Notes: a model not told the origin generated them from the letters alone. 38,991 bases of DNA from Acidimicrobiales bacterium (GCA_036262515.1 DATAIT010000129.1:1-38991); one strand, 5' to 3'. Shown: positions 25,674 to 33,805, counted from the first letter of the stretch. Numbers and translations: made by a program.

Positions 25674-25945
25674 GCAGGCGGCGGCGGGGGCGGCGCCAGC
25701 TCCGTCCCTCCGACGCCTTCTGGGGGCGGCGCGAGGACACGCCGGCTCCCGTCTCCCCCATCACCCCGACGCTCGACCCCTCGGCCGTGCCGCGGTCCCT
25801 CGGCGACCCGCCGCTCTCCATCAACGCCGCGGCCGCCCAGCACCACCTGTCGGTCGTCTACGAGGAGGCGGTGAGGGCGGCCACCGCCCTGGCCGCCGCC
25901 AACGGGCTCCTCGACGCGGGGGCCGGTTCCGACGACGTCGGTTAG
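25670..25945 (+). CDS. 91-aa basic partner of the SNF2 helicase
   Basis: The ATG overlaps the helicase stop (ATGA, 25670-25673), so it is translationally coupled. The product starts with a strongly basic segment, MSRRRRGRRQLRPSDAFWGR, passes through a Pro-rich linker and ends in a helix, HHLSVVYEEAVRAATALAAA. No family is recognised. The basic head could bind nucleic acid and the helix could mediate contact, suggesting an accessory subunit of the helicase; this is context inference only. Confidence 0.75.
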   Translation: MSRRRRGRRQLRPSDAFWGRREDTPAPVSPITPTLDPSAVPRSLGDPPLSINAAAAQHHLSVVYEEAVRAATALAAANGLLDAGAGSDDVG

Positions 25946-26009
25946 CGGCCCTTCACGGGATCGGCGCCGCTCGGCGGGACCTGGAACGGGCGCTTAGGGG
26001 AGGAGGCAC

Positions 26010-27401
26010 GTGGAGAGCCATGCGGAGCTGCTGCGGCGGGCGGCGGATCTGGCCGCCGAGTTCCGGGCGTCGCTGCCCGAGCGGCCGGTCGCCCCCGGGG
26101 CCGACGACGAAGAGATCCGTGCCGGATTCGACAGGTCGCTGCCGACCGCACCGACCGAGCCGGGCGACGTGCTCGACGCCCTCGTCTCGGCCGCCGATCC
26201 AGGCCTCCTCGCCACGGCCGGCCCGCGCTACTTCGGCTTCGTCATCGGCGGCGCGCTCCCGGGGGCCACGGCGGCCGAGATGCTCGCCGCCGGTTGGGAC
26301 CAGTGCGCCTTCAACGGTGTGACGTCACCGGCCGCCGCCATGGCCGAGCGGGCGGCGGGCGGATGGCTGAAGGAGCTGTTGGGCATACCGGCAGGGGCGT
26401 CGGTGGGCTTCGTCACGGGCGCCCAGGCGGCCAACACCGTCGGCCTGGCCGCAGGCCGCCACGCCGTGCTGGCGGAGGCTGGCTGGGACGTGGAGGCACA
26501 GGGGGTGGCCGGCGGGCCGGCCGTGCGCGTGGTCGCCGGCGTGGAGCGCCACGCCACCATCGACCGCTCGCTGCGCCTGCTCGGGCTCGGGACGGCGGCG
26601 GTCGAGCCGGTCGCCGCCGACGCCAACGGGGCCATGGACCCCGCCGACCTCGTCCGAGTCCTCGACGCCGCTCCCCCGGGTCCCACCATCGTGTGCCTCC
26701 AGGCGGGAAACGTGAACACCGGCGCCTGCGACCCGCTCCGCCCGGCCTGCGAGGCGGCCCGGCGCCACGGCGCCTGGGTGCACGTCGACGGGGCGTTCGG
26801 GCTCTGGGCGGCGGCGAGCCCGGCGACCCGGCACCTCGTCGACGGCATCGAGCTGGCCGACTCGTGGGGGTGCGACGGACACAAGTGGCTGAACGTGCCG
26901 TACGACTGCGGCTACGCGTTCTGCGCCCATCCCGAGACGCACGCCCGGGCCGTCTCGTACACGGCCGCCTACCTCGTCGGCTCGCACGACCGGTCGGCCT
27001 CGGGCGCCGACTTCACGTTGGAGTCGTCGCGCAGAGCCCGAGGCTTCGCCACCTGGGCCGCGCTGCTCGAGCTGGGTCGTGACGGGATCGCCGGGCTGAT
27101 CGAGCGCAACTGCGAGCTGGCCCGGCGGTTCGCCGGCAGGCTCGAGGCGGGCGGCGCCGACATCGCCAACCAGGTCGTGCTCAACCAGGTCCTGGCCGGC
27201 TTCGGCGACGACGCCCGCACCGATCGCATCATCGAGGACGTCCAGCGGGAGGGCACCTGCTGGTTGGGCGGCACCACCTGGCGCGAGCGCCGGCTCATGC
27301 GCATCTCGGTGTCGAACTGGTCCACCACCGAGGCGGACGTCGACCGCTCCGTAGCCGCCATCCTCCGGGTCGCTGCCGCCACGCCGCCTCCCGGCGGGTA
27401 G
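26010..27401 (+). CDS. PLP-dependent decarboxylase-family enzyme (group II fold)
   Basis: 463 aa. The GTG at 26010 is preceded by AGGAGG at 26001-26006. The fold is that of aromatic-L-amino-acid/glutamate decarboxylases. TAGPRYFGFVIGGALPGATA opens the catalytic domain, VTGAQAANTVGLAAGRHAVL forms the phosphate-binding loop, HVDGAFGLWAA carries the Asp260 that contacts the pyridine nitrogen, and CDGHKWLNVPYDCG carries the Schiff-base Lys292. The C-terminal small domain includes NQVVLNQVLAGF and RISVSNWSTT. The likely reaction is decarboxylation of an L-amino acid. The substrate is not readable from sequence. It appears to be a single gene. Confidence 0.9.
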   Translation: MESHAELLRRAADLAAEFRASLPERPVAPGADDEEIRAGFDRSLPTAPTEPGDVLDALVSAADPGLLATAGPRYFGFVIGGALPGATAAEMLAAGWDQCAFNGVTSPAAAMAERAAGGWLKELLGIPAGASVGFVTGAQAANTVGLAAGRHAVLAEAGWDVEAQGVAGGPAVRVVAGVERHATIDRSLRLLGLGTAAVEPVAADANGAMDPADLVRVLDAAPPGPTIVCLQAGNVNTGACDPLRPACEAARRHGAWVHVDGAFGLWAAASPATRHLVDGIELADSWGCDGHKWLNVPYDCGYAFCAHPETHARAVSYTAAYLVGSHDRSASGADFTLESSRRARGFATWAALLELGRDGIAGLIERNCELARRFAGRLEAGGADIANQVVLNQVLAGFGDDARTDRIIEDVQREGTCWLGGTTWRERRLMRISVSNWSTTEADVDRSVAAILRVAAATPPPGG

Positions 27402-27473
27402 CGGCGCCACCCGCGCAGGCTTCGGGCTGCGGCGGGCGTGGGGCCCGACAAGCCGGAGTCCGTCGTGCCTTCC

Positions 27474-27479
27474 TAGTCT
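27474..27479 (+). promoter_or_regulatory. -10 box of the leaderless UvrD-like helicase transcript
   Basis: TAGTCT (27474-27479) is followed by 7 bases and the ATG at 27487. This is the same spacing seen before hsp20 and at 38053. No ribosome site is present upstream of the ATG, which agrees with leaderless translation. Confidence 0.55.
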
Positions 27480-27486
27480 GCCCACC

Positions 27487-30336
27487 ATGACCGCTCCGGG
27501 ACCGGTGCCGCTGGGCCGGGGCGTGGTGATCCGCGCCGGCTCGGCCGTGCCGGCCGCCTGGGCCGACGCCCCCGTCGTCACCGTCGACGACCGTGCGCTG
27601 GCGGATCCGGGGTCGACGGTGACCGCCCTGCACGACGCGTGGACCACCCGCACAGGGGTGGTCGTCGCCCTCGCCGTCGACCCAGCGGACTTCCGTTCCC
27701 CCGCGTCGTGGGACCTCGAGGCGTGGACCCTTTTCCCGTCGTTCGAGGCCTGGACCGACCGCCTCCACTTCCTGGTGTGGGCCAACACCTACGACGCCCG
27801 GGGCGAGGGCCGACCCGTGTGGTGGTGGGCGCGCAAGGCCGAGCGGGCGGGCGCCCGTCCCAAGGTCGACCCTGACGGGCCGGGCGACGTGGTGTTGCAC
27901 GACGGGTGCCCGGCCTGGGTCGACGGTGGGCCGCGCGCCCCGTTCGACGCCGCCGTGCTCGGGGCCGAGGTGGTCCACGCCGAGACCGTCGACCTCGGCC
28001 GGATCGTCGCCGCACCCCCGCCAGTGGAACCCGGCGCCGAGCTGGCACCGGACCAGCTTGCGGCCGTGGCCCATCGAAGCGGGGCGGCCCGGATCATCGC
28101 GCCGGCCGGGTCGGGCAAGACCCGTGTCCTCACGGAACGGCTCCGACACCTCATCGTCGAACGGGGGTACGAGCCCGAGACCGTGCTCGCCGTGGCCTAC
28201 AACAAGAAAGCCCAGGAGGAGCTCCAGGAGCGCTGCGCCGGGTTCCGCCCGCGGGTGCAGACGCTCAACGCGCTGGGTTTCGCCCTGCTCACCAGAGCTC
28301 GTGGCCGCGCCCCGCGCGTGCTCGACGACCGGGAGGTGCGCAGGATCGTCGACGAGCTCGTCCCCCGCCGCCAGCGCCGGGCCAACACCGATCCCATCGG
28401 GCCCTACATCGAAGGCCTCTCGCTGATACGCCTCGGCCTACGCGACCCGGCGGAGGTGGAGGCGGAGCGGGACGACGTACCGGGTCTGGCCGACGCCTTC
28501 GGTCCGTACCGCCGGCGGCTGGCCGCCGCCGGTGCCGTGGACTTCGACGACCAGGTCTACGGCGCGGTCGAGCTCCTCCTGGCCGACGGCCACTTCCGCC
28601 GCTCGGCCCAGGCCGGCTGCCGCCACCTGCTGGTGGACGAGTTCCAGGACCTCACCCCGGCGCACGTGCTGCTGCTGCGCCTGCTCGCCGCACCGGCGCT
28701 CGACGTGTTCGGCGTCGGCGACGACGACCAGGTGATCTACGGCCACGCGGGCGCCGACCCGGCCTTCCTGGTTGACTACCGGAGCTACTTCCCGGGAGCG
28801 GCCGACCACCGCCTGGAGGTGAACTACCGCTGCCCGGTGGCCGTCGTCGACTCGGCCCGCACCCTCCTCGGCTACAACGACCGCCGGGTGGCGAAGGAGA
28901 TCCGGCCGGGGCCGCACGCCGACGCAGCGGCAGACGCCCTCGTCGTACACCACCACGCGCCGGAAGCCGGCGCCGGCGCCCTCCAGAAGATCGTGCAGGA
29001 CTGGCTGTCCGAACCCGGCGCGACCCCGTCCGGCGTGGCCGTGCTCACCCGGGTGAACTCCCTGCTGCTGGCGCCGCATGTCGCCCTGGCCGAGGCCGGC
29101 GTGCCGCTGACGTCGGTGTTGCGGCCCGAGGTCCTCGACCGCACGGGCGTGCGCGCCGCCCTCGCCTACATCCGCATCGGTGCCGACCCGGAGCGCATCG
29201 ACGGTGACGACGTGGCCGAGGTGCACCGCCGCCCGTCGCGAGGCTTCCCCAACTGGATCACAAAGTGGTTGCGGGGCCGATTCACGCTCGCCCGCCTCCG
29301 GGCCATCGCCGACAAGCTCGACGACGCCAAGGTCGCCGCCAAGATGGTCGACCTGGTCGACGACCTGGAGCTGGTGGCGACGGTCGCGGCCCGCGGAACC
29401 ACCCGGGAGGTCCTGTCGGTGGTGAAGGACCGGGTCGGACTCGGTGGCGCGATGGGCCTCCTCGACGCGTCACACGCCGGCGAGGGGGGGTCGAGCCATC
29501 TCGACGACCTGGAGGCGCTGGAGCAGGTCGCCGGCCTCCACCCCGATCCGGCGACGTTCGAGTCGTGGCTGCGCACCGTGTTCCATCGCGAGGCGGCGCC
29601 GGATGGCGTCACTCTGTCGACCGTGCACCGGGTGAAGGGCCGGGAGTGGGACAGGGTGGCCATCTTCGGCGTCAGCGCCGGCCTGATGCCCCACCGTTTG
29701 GCCGAGGACGAGGAGGAGGAGCGTCGGGTCCTGCACGTGGCGGTCACCCGGGGACGCCGCCGGGTCGCCGTCCTGGTCGACGACTCCCGTCCCTCGCCGT
29801 TCCTCGCCGAGCTGGCCGGCACCGCTCCGCACATCCCGGCCGCCGAGCGGACGCGCCCGGCCGCCGGCCGGAGGGCGGCCGGTACAGCGGCGCGCCCGGT
29901 CGGCGCGGCCAAGGCGCCGAGCGTGGAAGCCCGTGTCGGCCTCACCTTCGTGGTCAACGGCGGACTCGAAGGCACCGTGGCGACGGTCGACGACGGGGGG
30001 GTCCTGCTCGCCGTGGAGGGAGGCGCCTCCCTGCGGGTCGCCTACGGCGAGACCGTCACCATCCGGGGCCGCGCCGCCGTGCTCGTCCCCCGGCCCGACC
30101 TGCCGCCTGAGGTGGAGAGGGCGGAGGACGCCCTTCGGGCATGGCGAACGGAGCGCTGCCGGCGCGACAAGGTTTCCGCCTTCATCGTCCTCTACGACCG
30201 CCACCTGCGGGCCATCGCCACCCGGCGACCGTCCACGCTGGCGGAGCTTCGCACGGTGGACGGCATCGGTCCGACGAAGCTGGAGCTCTACGGCGACGAG
30301 ATCCTGGCCATCCTCGACGGGCTCGACGCCGACTGA
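27487..30336 (+). CDS. UvrD/Rep-family helicase with N-terminal extension and HRDC-like C-terminus
   Basis: 949 aa. Residues 1-185 form an extension without helicase motifs (Trp-rich, e.g. SFEAWTDRLHFLVWANTYD). Superfamily 1A motifs follow: Walker A APAGSGKTRVLTER (near 205), VLAVAYNKKAQEEL, Walker B LLVDEFQDLTPAH (near 383), GVGDDDQVIYGHAGA, VNYRCPVAVVDSAR, then VTLSTVHRVKGREWDRVAIF and LHVAVTRGRRRVAVLVDD. A Pro/Ala linker leads to a C-terminal HRDC-like module (AFIVLYDRHLRAIATRRPST to VDGIGPTKLELYGDEI). It should unwind DNA 3'-5', probably in repair. This layout recalls mycobacterial UvrD2 but with a longer N-terminus. The ATG at 27487 is supported by the TAGTCT box 7 bases upstream. Confidence 0.92.
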   Translation: MTAPGPVPLGRGVVIRAGSAVPAAWADAPVVTVDDRALADPGSTVTALHDAWTTRTGVVVALAVDPADFRSPASWDLEAWTLFPSFEAWTDRLHFLVWANTYDARGEGRPVWWWARKAERAGARPKVDPDGPGDVVLHDGCPAWVDGGPRAPFDAAVLGAEVVHAETVDLGRIVAAPPPVEPGAELAPDQLAAVAHRSGAARIIAPAGSGKTRVLTERLRHLIVERGYEPETVLAVAYNKKAQEELQERCAGFRPRVQTLNALGFALLTRARGRAPRVLDDREVRRIVDELVPRRQRRANTDPIGPYIEGLSLIRLGLRDPAEVEAERDDVPGLADAFGPYRRRLAAAGAVDFDDQVYGAVELLLADGHFRRSAQAGCRHLLVDEFQDLTPAHVLLLRLLAAPALDVFGVGDDDQVIYGHAGADPAFLVDYRSYFPGAADHRLEVNYRCPVAVVDSARTLLGYNDRRVAKEIRPGPHADAAADALVVHHHAPEAGAGALQKIVQDWLSEPGATPSGVAVLTRVNSLLLAPHVALAEAGVPLTSVLRPEVLDRTGVRAALAYIRIGADPERIDGDDVAEVHRRPSRGFPNWITKWLRGRFTLARLRAIADKLDDAKVAAKMVDLVDDLELVATVAARGTTREVLSVVKDRVGLGGAMGLLDASHAGEGGSSHLDDLEALEQVAGLHPDPATFESWLRTVFHREAAPDGVTLSTVHRVKGREWDRVAIFGVSAGLMPHRLAEDEEEERRVLHVAVTRGRRRVAVLVDDSRPSPFLAELAGTAPHIPAAERTRPAAGRRAAGTAARPVGAAKAPSVEARVGLTFVVNGGLEGTVATVDDGGVLLAVEGGASLRVAYGETVTIRGRAAVLVPRPDLPPEVERAEDALRAWRTERCRRDKVSAFIVLYDRHLRAIATRRPSTLAELRTVDGIGPTKLELYGDEILAILDGLDAD

Positions 30337-30461
30337 GCAGGCCGGGCGTCGGTGGGAGGGTGACGGCACCGCCCCGGTCCGGCGACTCCGGCTGCACCGC
30401 ACGCCGTCACAGAAGGGCGCGTTCGCCCGAGGACGCGCAGAAAGGCGCCGGGCCGGGACTG

Positions 30462-31031
30462 CTAGTGGCGGGCCGACGGCGCGACGAAACGGAACCGCAC
30501 GCTGGTGGCGAGGTGCTCCACCTCGAGGGCCTGGCGGAATCGGGGGAGGGCATGGCCATCGATGCGGGTGCTCACCGTCGTCACGTCCGCATCGTCGTCG
30601 ACGTCCACGGTGAGGGCCACCTGCGGCCGGGCACCGTCGGAGAGCACCCTGGTGCGGACCGAGCGCACGCCGTCGTAGGTCTCCACATCGCGGCTCAATG
30701 CCGCAGCGGCGGCCGTGGCATGCACATAGGTGGGATGACCTCCGGCCCGGGCCGAGACGTCGAGACGGGTGACGCGGTCGCCGCCCAGCTGGTGCCGGAG
30801 CCACCGCCACCCCAGATAGGCCACGAGGACGGCGAGGACCACCGCCGCCGGCCAGAACCATCCCTCGTTGCGGGCGACGAAGCCGCGGACGCCGTCGCCC
30901 AGCACCGGCTCGTCGGCCCGGTCGGCACCGAAGGCGCCGTAGCTGCGCGCCAGCCCGTACCCACCGGCGGCGAGGAGCAGCAGACCGATGACGGCGAGCA
31001 CCGGATTGCTGCGTCGCAGCGGGTCCTTCAC
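30462..31031 (-). CDS. Two-helix DUF6286-like protein, end of the Asp23 operon
   Basis: 189 aa. Two N-terminal transmembrane helices (NPVLAVIGLLLLAAGGYGLA, WFWPAAVVLAVLVAYLGW) are followed by a cytoplasmic alpha/beta domain of the Asp23-like type: VTRLDVSARAGGHPTYVHAT, VRSVRTRVLSDGARPQVALT, VDVDDDADVTTVSTRI. It ends HLATSVRFRFVAPSARH. Actinobacterial DUF6286-type proteins occur next to Asp23/AmaP genes. The GTG start at 31031 overlaps the stop of the AmaP-like gene (GTGA). Probable role: membrane attachment of the Asp23 assembly. It converges on the UvrD-like gene across 125 bases of hairpin-rich spacer. Confidence 0.8.
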   Translation of the reverse strand: MKDPLRRSNPVLAVIGLLLLAAGGYGLARSYGAFGADRADEPVLGDGVRGFVARNEGWFWPAAVVLAVLVAYLGWRWLRHQLGGDRVTRLDVSARAGGHPTYVHATAAAAALSRDVETYDGVRSVRTRVLSDGARPQVALTVDVDDDADVTTVSTRIDGHALPRFRQALEVEHLATSVRFRFVAPSARH

Positions 31032-31552
31032 CGGTCGCGTACCTTCACGTCCACGGCCACGGCCGTGCCACCGAGCCCTGTCGCCCGCAGGCGCGCCGCC
31101 GCGACATCGGCCACCGCCGGCTCGAGATCCTTGGGCAGCCGCCGGTTGGATGCCGCCTCGATGTGGGCCTTGGCCGGCGAGACCTTGGCCCGAGCCGACG
31201 CCACGCCGTCCACCCGGGCGGTGGTCCGCTGCAGCGACCGCTCGAGGCTCCTGCGCGACACCTCGGTGCTCCCACCGTCGTGGTCGCGGAGGACGAGGGC
31301 TTGGGGCCGCCGTCCGGCCAGCTGGAGGAGGAGCAGGACCAGCCCGGCGGCCGCCAGCCCGGCGAACAGCCAGCGCGCCGACGCAGAGCTCCAGGCGTGC
31401 GTCCGCCCATCTGCGTACCACCGGTCGTGCGGCAGCAGGACCGGTGGGCGACCGGCCGCAGCCGCCGCGATCTCGACTGCGACCACGAGGCCGCCGGCGA
31501 GGATTGTCAGCGCCACCACGGCGGCGAGCGCGCGGTTGACGATGCGGGCCAC
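31028..31552 (-). CDS. AmaP-like Asp23 membrane anchor protein
   Basis: 174 aa. Two transmembrane helices (about 5-32, ALAAVVALTILAGGLVVAVE; and about 62-80, WLFAGLAAAGLVLLLLQLAG) frame an extracytoplasmic loop. A cytoplasmic domain follows with TEVSRRSLERSLQRTTARVD and VDGVASARAKVSPAKAHIEA. This matches the alkaline-shock membrane anchor AmaP, which recruits Asp23 to the membrane in firmicutes; the same role here is inferred. GTG 31552 lies 3 bases after the stop of the Asp23-like gene. The stop overlaps the next start. Confidence 0.85.
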   Translation of the reverse strand: MARIVNRALAAVVALTILAGGLVVAVEIAAAAAGRPPVLLPHDRWYADGRTHAWSSASARWLFAGLAAAGLVLLLLQLAGRRPQALVLRDHDGGSTEVSRRSLERSLQRTTARVDGVASARAKVSPAKAHIEAASNRRLPKDLEPAVADVAAARLRATGLGGTAVAVDVKVRDR

Positions 31553-31555
31553 GGC

Positions 31556-31981
31556 TCAGACCACCCGCCGGCGGGCCGGGCCGTCGTCGGCGGGGAGATC
31601 TGCGACAGTCACCGTCACCTCCCGTACGGCCATGCCGGCAAGCTCCCGGAGGCGACTGGTGACGTGCTCGCGCACCCGCCCCGCGGTCTGGCCCACGGGG
31701 AGGGGGTAGCGGACCCGGATGGTCAGGTCCACAGAGGCCCACCCGCCGTCCACGTCGGCCGATGCACCGGCCGTCTCCCCCGACGCCCAGGGGGCCAGCC
31801 TCGACACACCCGAGCGCACGGTCTCCACACCGTCCACCTCGCCGGCCGCCCGCGCCGCGACCTTCTCGCAGGCACGACGGGAGATGGTGGTCACGCCGAA
31901 CGGCGTCACCAATCGGTCCGTTGCCCCGGCCAGCGGGACGGTTGCGTCCGCCTCGGCCACCGCCGGAGCGGTCATGGTCAC
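31556..31981 (-). CDS. Asp23/Gls24-family envelope stress protein
   Basis: 141 aa. The Asp23 domain spans about 25-130: VTTISRRACEKVAARAAGEV, VDGVETVRSGVSRL, then the paired strands ASVDLTIRVRYPLPVGQTAG and VREHVTSRLRELAGM followed by VREVTVTVADLP. In gram-positive bacteria these proteins form filaments or patches at the membrane during envelope stress. GTG 31981 overlaps the stop of the DUF2273-like gene (GTGA). It is one of three Asp23-type paralogues in the operon, and is divergent in sequence from the one at 32747-33190. Confidence 0.88.
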   Translation of the reverse strand: MTMTAPAVAEADATVPLAGATDRLVTPFGVTTISRRACEKVAARAAGEVDGVETVRSGVSRLAPWASGETAGASADVDGGWASVDLTIRVRYPLPVGQTAGRVREHVTSRLRELAGMAVREVTVTVADLPADDGPARRRVV

Positions 31982-32163
31982 CGGGGCGACCGGCGCGAGC
32001 CGTTGATGTACTCGGTGAGGTCGACCTCGCCCTCGACCACCTTCACGACGAGGACGCCGAGGGCGCCGAAGAAGGCGACGATCAGCATGTCGCCGAAGCC
32101 CTCGAAGGCGAAGGCGATGCCGAGGAGGAGTCCGGCGAACAGCCCGACCACCGTTGATTGCAT
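31978..32163 (-). CDS. DUF2273-like small membrane protein
   Basis: 61 aa with two hydrophobic segments (VVGLFAGLLLGIAFAFEGFG, MLIVAFFGALGVLVVKVV), then VEGEVDLTEYINGSRRSPR. Small DUF2273 proteins are regular members of Asp23 clusters; the EVDLTEYI tail is typical. ATG 32163 has AGGAGG about 9 bases upstream, the best ribosome site of the operon, suggesting high expression. It is coupled to the following Asp23-like gene. Confidence 0.85.
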   Translation of the reverse strand: MQSTVVGLFAGLLLGIAFAFEGFGDMLIVAFFGALGVLVVKVVEGEVDLTEYINGSRRSPR

Positions 32164-32182
32164 GGGATGTGCCTCCTTGATG

Positions 32183-32440
32183 TCAGAGCAGGATTCGTTG
32201 GGACCGTCGCCGCCGGGGCCACCGTTCGAGCCAGCGAGTGCGGCGCCGGTGGTGGAACACCACGTTTCCCGGCGACCTGGGAGGTCCGGTCAAGCGGTGA
32301 TAGGCCTCGAGGCCCGCCTGGAAGCGCGCCGGGGTGCCGCCGTGGTCGGGGTGGTGCACGGCGGCAAAGCGCCGGAAGGCGGCCCGCACCTCGGCCGGCG
32401 ACGCTGCGGGCCGCACGCCCAGGACCTCATGGGGCTGCAA
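32183..32440 (-). CDS. Small J-domain (DnaJ-like) protein inside the Asp23 operon
   Basis: 85 aa. The J domain is clear: HEVLGVRPAASPAEVRAAFR, then FAAVHHPDHGG with the HPD tripeptide that stimulates DnaK ATP hydrolysis, then RFQAGLEAYHRL. There is no Gly/Phe region, zinc finger or client-binding C-terminus; instead a very basic tail (HHRRRTRWLERWPRRRR). A TTG at 32440 is the only start that keeps the domain complete, and it overlaps the upstream Asp23-like gene by 14 bases. Probably a specialised co-chaperone that directs DnaK to the Asp23 assembly or to a nucleic acid or membrane surface; this is inference. Confidence 0.85.
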   Translation of the reverse strand: MQPHEVLGVRPAASPAEVRAAFRRFAAVHHPDHGGTPARFQAGLEAYHRLTGPPRSPGNVVFHHRRRTRWLERWPRRRRSQRILL

Positions 32441-32750
32441 CGAGCACCTGCGCGGACGCGGGCGAGCCGGCGCCCCCCGGCAGCTCCACGTCGTCGATCG
32501 AGACGGTGACCGGCATCGTCGCGGCGAGGGGCCCGACCGCCCTCCTGACGTCTGCCGCGACGTCGGGGAGCGGGCGGCCCAAGGCGGCCACGATGTGGAC
32601 CTCCACGCCGTCGTCGCCGATCTTCACGCCCTCCACACGGCGGCCGGGCAGGTAGCAGGCCACCTCTGCCACGGCTCCACCAGCCATGCGGACGACGTCC
32701 GGGCAGGCAAGGACGGCGGCCACGACCCGGTCGGGGTCGACGTTCGTCAC
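32427..32750 (-). CDS. Short Asp23-like protein
   Basis: 107 aa. Its pattern follows Asp23 modules in reduced form: RVVAAVLACPDVVRMAGGAV, RVEGVKIGDDGVEVHIVAAL, LPDVAADVRRAVGPLAATMP and VTVSIDDVELPG. The GTG start overlaps the stop of the preceding Asp23 gene by 4 bases, and its own end overlaps the J-domain gene. It may be a capping or regulatory paralogue of the main Asp23 subunits. Confidence 0.78.
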   Translation of the reverse strand: MTNVDPDRVVAAVLACPDVVRMAGGAVAEVACYLPGRRVEGVKIGDDGVEVHIVAALGRPLPDVAADVRRAVGPLAATMPVTVSIDDVELPGGAGSPASAQVLVAAP

Positions 32751-33190
32751 TTGACCCTGGGCTCGTCCGAGTCGGTGTCCTCACCGAGGAACACGTCATC
32801 CACGGCGACGTTGACCTCCGTCACTTCGAGACCGGTCATGCGCTGCACGCGGTCGATGACGTTCTTGCGCACCGATTCGGCCACGTCGGGGATCGAGACG
32901 CCGTACTCGGCGACGAGGTCGACGTCGATGGCGGACTGGCGCTCCCCCACCTCGACCCTCACGCCCTGGGTGACGTTCGGGCCGCCGCCCACGGGCAGCT
33001 TCTCCTTCAGGGACCCGAACGCGCGGGCGCTCCCGGAGCCCATCTGGTGGACGCCGGCGATCTCGCGGGCTGCGATGCCGGCGATCTTGGCGACCACCGA
33101 GTCGGCGATCGAGGTCCGGCCTTGGGGCCCGACCAGTGCCTGGCCCGCTCCGTCGGGAGCCTGCGGAACCATCGTTGACTGTTGCGACAT
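32747..33190 (-). CDS. Asp23/Gls24-family protein, first gene of the operon
   Basis: 147 aa. The classic Asp23 domain is readable: GRTSIADSVVAKIAGIAARE, IAGVHQMGSGSARAFGSL, VTQGVRVEVGERQSAIDVDL, VAEYGVSIPDVAESVRKNVI and VQRMTGLEVTEVNVAVDDVF. It is the closest in the cluster to canonical Asp23. ATG 33190 is preceded by GAGGGAGAG at 5-13 bases. It leads seven tightly overlapping genes that run to 30462. No convincing promoter motif was found in the 240-base divergent region, so the control, probably by an envelope-stress sigma factor, is not readable. Confidence 0.9.
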   Translation of the reverse strand: MSQQSTMVPQAPDGAGQALVGPQGRTSIADSVVAKIAGIAAREIAGVHQMGSGSARAFGSLKEKLPVGGGPNVTQGVRVEVGERQSAIDVDLVAEYGVSIPDVAESVRKNVIDRVQRMTGLEVTEVNVAVDDVFLGEDTDSDEPRVK

Positions 33191-33386
33191 GGCGCTCTCC
33201 CTCTGCCTCTACGCGCTTTCCGTCCTTCCCCGGGTGCCGACGAACAAACGGAGAATTCGTCACGAGCCCGTCACCACCCGTTGCGACCGAGGGTGGGCGG
33301 CGCCGTGGAATCTCGCTCGCGACCAGCCCGAGGGTCACGGCCGGTCGGGAGGTGGGGCATCCCCAGGAGCGGGCTCGGTCGGAGCA

Positions 33387-33401
33387 GTCGTAACGTACGA
33401 C
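33387..33401. promoter_or_regulatory. 15-bp inverted repeat over a candidate -10 box
   Basis: GTCGTA (33387-33392) and TACGAC (33396-33401) form a perfect inverted repeat around ACG. The TANNNT motif TAACGT (33391-33396) lies inside it, so a transcript of the 125-aa gene could start near 33403 and a repressor bound here would block it. Confidence 0.35.
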
Positions 33402-33427
33402 ACCGGGACGTCGTGAGGAGGGTGGCC

Positions 33428-33805
33428 GTGGACAGCATCGAGTGGCTCGAGTTGTGCTTTCGAGCGCTCGGTGTGCCCGAGGGGCTCCCCGATCAGGAGC
33501 GGCGCAGGGTCGCCGAGCACACGCTGCTCGAACGGGCCGGCCAGCCGATCGACATCCTCGGGATCGGGGCAGCCGAGGCGGCCATCGACCTGGTCGTCCG
33601 GTACGGCCAGGCCAACGAGCTCGACCAGGTGATGCTGCTCTGGGAGCAGGCCGCCCACCTCGAGATCTCCGACCTCGGCGACGAGGGGACCCGACGAGCC
33701 ACCCTGTGCGCCAAGCGGCTGCTCGCCGACGTGGTCGCCGTCGTCGAGCACGGGCCCCTTTTGGGTCCTGGTGGAAACGGCTCGGCGGGCGCACCACCGG
33801 GCTGA
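33428..33805 (+). CDS. Unknown 125-aa acidic protein
   Basis: The GTG at 33428 has GAGGAGG (33414-33420) 7 bases upstream, so it is preferred over the GTG at 33422 and the longer frame. The sequence is mainly helical (VDSIEWLELCFRALGVPEGL, RRVAEHTLLERAGQP, ATLCAKRLLADVVAVVEHG) with a Gly/Pro tail. I do not recognise a family. It is divergent from the Asp23 operon and upstream of the SRPBCC gene, but neither link proves a shared function. Codon pattern and ribosome site support a real gene. Confidence 0.7.
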   Translation: MDSIEWLELCFRALGVPEGLPDQERRRVAEHTLLERAGQPIDILGIGAAEAAIDLVVRYGQANELDQVMLLWEQAAHLEISDLGDEGTRRATLCAKRLLADVVAVVEHGPLLGPGGNGSAGAPPG

